Below are positions 6,044 through 6,968 of a stretch of 6,968 bases of DNA, piece by piece. The DNA is from an uncultured Oscillospiraceae bacterium (lineage in GTDB: Bacteria > Bacillota > Clostridia > Oscillospirales > Oscillospiraceae). Position 1 is the stretch's first letter, and the number at the start of each line of letters is the position of its first letter. The stretch spans positions 1 to 6,968 of the forward strand of contig CAKUEI010000081.1 in assembly GCA_934646175.1 (NCBI GenBank), in the 5' to 3' direction. Position numbers and translations under genes: made by a program. The notes below the pieces were generated by a model. That model was not told the origin of the DNA. It searched no databases and saw nothing but the letters and a program-made list of their open reading frames with translations.

Positions 6044-6049
6044 AGGAGG
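6044..6049 (+). promoter_or_regulatory. Ribosome binding site of the sugar-binding gene
   Basis: AGGAGG, within AAAAGGAGGA, 11 nt before the ATG at 6061. It is a near-perfect Shine-Dalgarno sequence at slightly long spacing and fixes the start of the gene. Confidence 0.85.
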
Positions 6050-6060
6050 AAAATATCAAA

Positions 6061-6968
6061 ATGAAGAAGATTCTTGCTCTGCTTCTGTCCCTGGTCATGG
6101 TCTTCTCTCTCGTCGCCTGCTCCAACAATGGTGGCAAGGAGACCGAGACCCCTGACCCCACCCCCGTCGGTACTGACACGGTCGACTACAGCAGCCTGAA
6201 GGTGGGGGTTGTCGTCCCCGAGGCCGACCACGGCTTCATGGGTGAGTCCATCGCTCACGTTCGCGCCGAGCTGGAAGAGCAGAAGGCCGAAAAGGGCTTT
6301 GAGTACAAGCTGGAGACCAAGGGTGAAGCCGCCGGCCAGATCGCTGCCATCGAGAACATGCTGGCTTCCTTCGAGCCCGATGTCATCGTCCTGTGGCCCA
6401 CCGAGGGTGATCAGCTGCGCAACGCGGCTCAGACCATCGTGGACGCCGGCGTGAAGCTGGTCATCTATGACCGTCTGATCGACGGTTTCACCGGCATGAG
6501 CGCCGAGATCATGGGCGACAACGAGACCATCGGCAAGTGGATGGGCGAGTATGTCATGGACTACTTCAAGGATGACGACCAGGTCAACTACCTGCGCTTT
6601 ATCGGCGACAGCTCCACCGTCGGCGTTCAGCGTTCCGGCGGCATGGACGACGCTATCGAGGCCGCCGGCCAGACCGACAAGTTCAATCAGATGACCACCG
6701 AGTTCGTCACCAACTGGTCCGCTTCCACCGCTCAGGAGCAGATGGAGAACTGGCTGAACTCCGCCAACGATGAAGACATCGCCAATCTGGATCTGATCGT
6801 CACCCACGACGACGAGATCGTGGACGGCATCACCATCGCCCTGCAGAACTACAACGACGCCAACCCCGGCAAGCTGAACGTGAAGCTGGTCACCGGCGTG
6901 GGCGCCCGTAAGGAGACCCTGGCCACCTATGACAACACCGTTGCCAACGGCATCGAGCTGGTGACCTA
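6061..6968 (+). CDS. Sugar-type ABC transporter substrate-binding lipoprotein, 3' end missing
   Basis: This is a periplasmic-binding-protein-like receptor (Peripla_BP_4 type, as in RbsB, MglB, XylF) expected to sit on the outer face of the membrane and deliver a sugar to an ABC permease. The window shows 302 residues of a family usually 330-370 long, so the C-terminus is missing. Seen: a lipoprotein signal MKKILALLLSLVMVFSLVAC with lipobox LVAC and lipidated C20, then a Gly/Thr/Pro/acidic linker to about residue 42; strand KVGVVVPEADHGFMGE (47-62); PDVIVLWPTEGDQL (106-119); VKLVIYDRLIDG (131-142), recalling the YDR segment of xylose-type receptors; IMGDNETIGKWMGEYV (150-165); and LIVTHDDEIVDGITIAL (245-261). 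All 15 Lys codons are AAG and most others end in C or G, unlike a weakly expressed gene. The ligand cannot be named from sequence; ATPase and permease genes are probably beyond the right edge. Confidence 0.92.
   Translation, partial: MKKILALLLSLVMVFSLVACSNNGGKETETPDPTPVGTDTVDYSSLKVGVVVPEADHGFMGESIAHVRAELEEQKAEKGFEYKLETKGEAAGQIAAIENMLASFEPDVIVLWPTEGDQLRNAAQTIVDAGVKLVIYDRLIDGFTGMSAEIMGDNETIGKWMGEYVMDYFKDDDQVNYLRFIGDSSTVGVQRSGGMDDAIEAAGQTDKFNQMTTEFVTNWSASTAQEQMENWLNSANDEDIANLDLIVTHDDEIVDGITIALQNYNDANPGKLNVKLVTGVGARKETLATYDNTVANGIELVT

Noticed and set aside
6003..6060. Riboswitch in the leader of the sugar-binding gene
   Set aside because: The leader is only about 58 nt with one small hairpin, too short and simple for a known riboswitch class.
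6001..6807. Minus-strand open frame opposite the sugar-binding gene
   Set aside because: It arises from the biased codon use of the plus-strand gene and would have to begin inside it; no family features.

Overview
This window looks like chromosomal DNA from a moderately GC-rich Gram-positive anaerobe of the Clostridia, perhaps an Oscillospiraceae-like gut bacterium. The evidence is strong AGGAGG-type ribosome binding sites, a Gram-positive type LexA box (GAAC-N4-GTTC), a lipoprotein signal of the kind common in gut Firmicutes, GC-rich genes with AT-rich control regions, and the clostridial short form of RadC. The taxonomic call is inference.

Layout. Bases 1-5640 hold five genes, all on the minus strand, in transcription order pyrE (orotate phosphoribosyltransferase), radC (JAB/MPN-domain protein), uvrB, a MmcQ/YjbR-family gene, and uvrA (3' part outside the window). 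Gaps are 28 to 70 bp and I see no terminator between genes. The block is therefore probably one operon with two entry points: a TTGTTT-17-TAAAAT promoter before pyrE, and an internal TTGCGC-17-TATGAT promoter before uvrB. The internal promoter carries a perfect palindromic LexA box in its spacer, so uvrB, the YjbR-like gene and uvrA should be damage-inducible on top of any read-through from pyrE. UvrA and UvrB are the damage-recognition half of nucleotide excision repair; uvrC is not in the window.

Bases 5641-6060 are an AT-rich divergent control region. It contains the pyrE promoter with a perfect 8+8 bp dyad over its -10 and start region, then about 240 bp with no gene but some short repeats, then a TTGACA-17-TAAATT promoter whose -35 is bracketed by a perfect 7+7 bp inverted repeat.

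Bases 6061-6968 hold the 5' part of a plus-strand gene for a lipid-anchored sugar-type ABC transporter substrate-binding protein, with codon use suggesting high expression. It is likely the first gene of an importer whose ATPase and permease lie beyond the window.

The genes are all recognisable families. The least explained parts are the control elements: the LexA box inside the uvrB promoter, the pyrE dyad, the inverted repeat around the sugar-binding gene's -35, and a hairpin covering the ribosome binding site of the YjbR-like gene. I see no mobile element, CRISPR array, tRNA, rRNA or clearly new multi-gene system.
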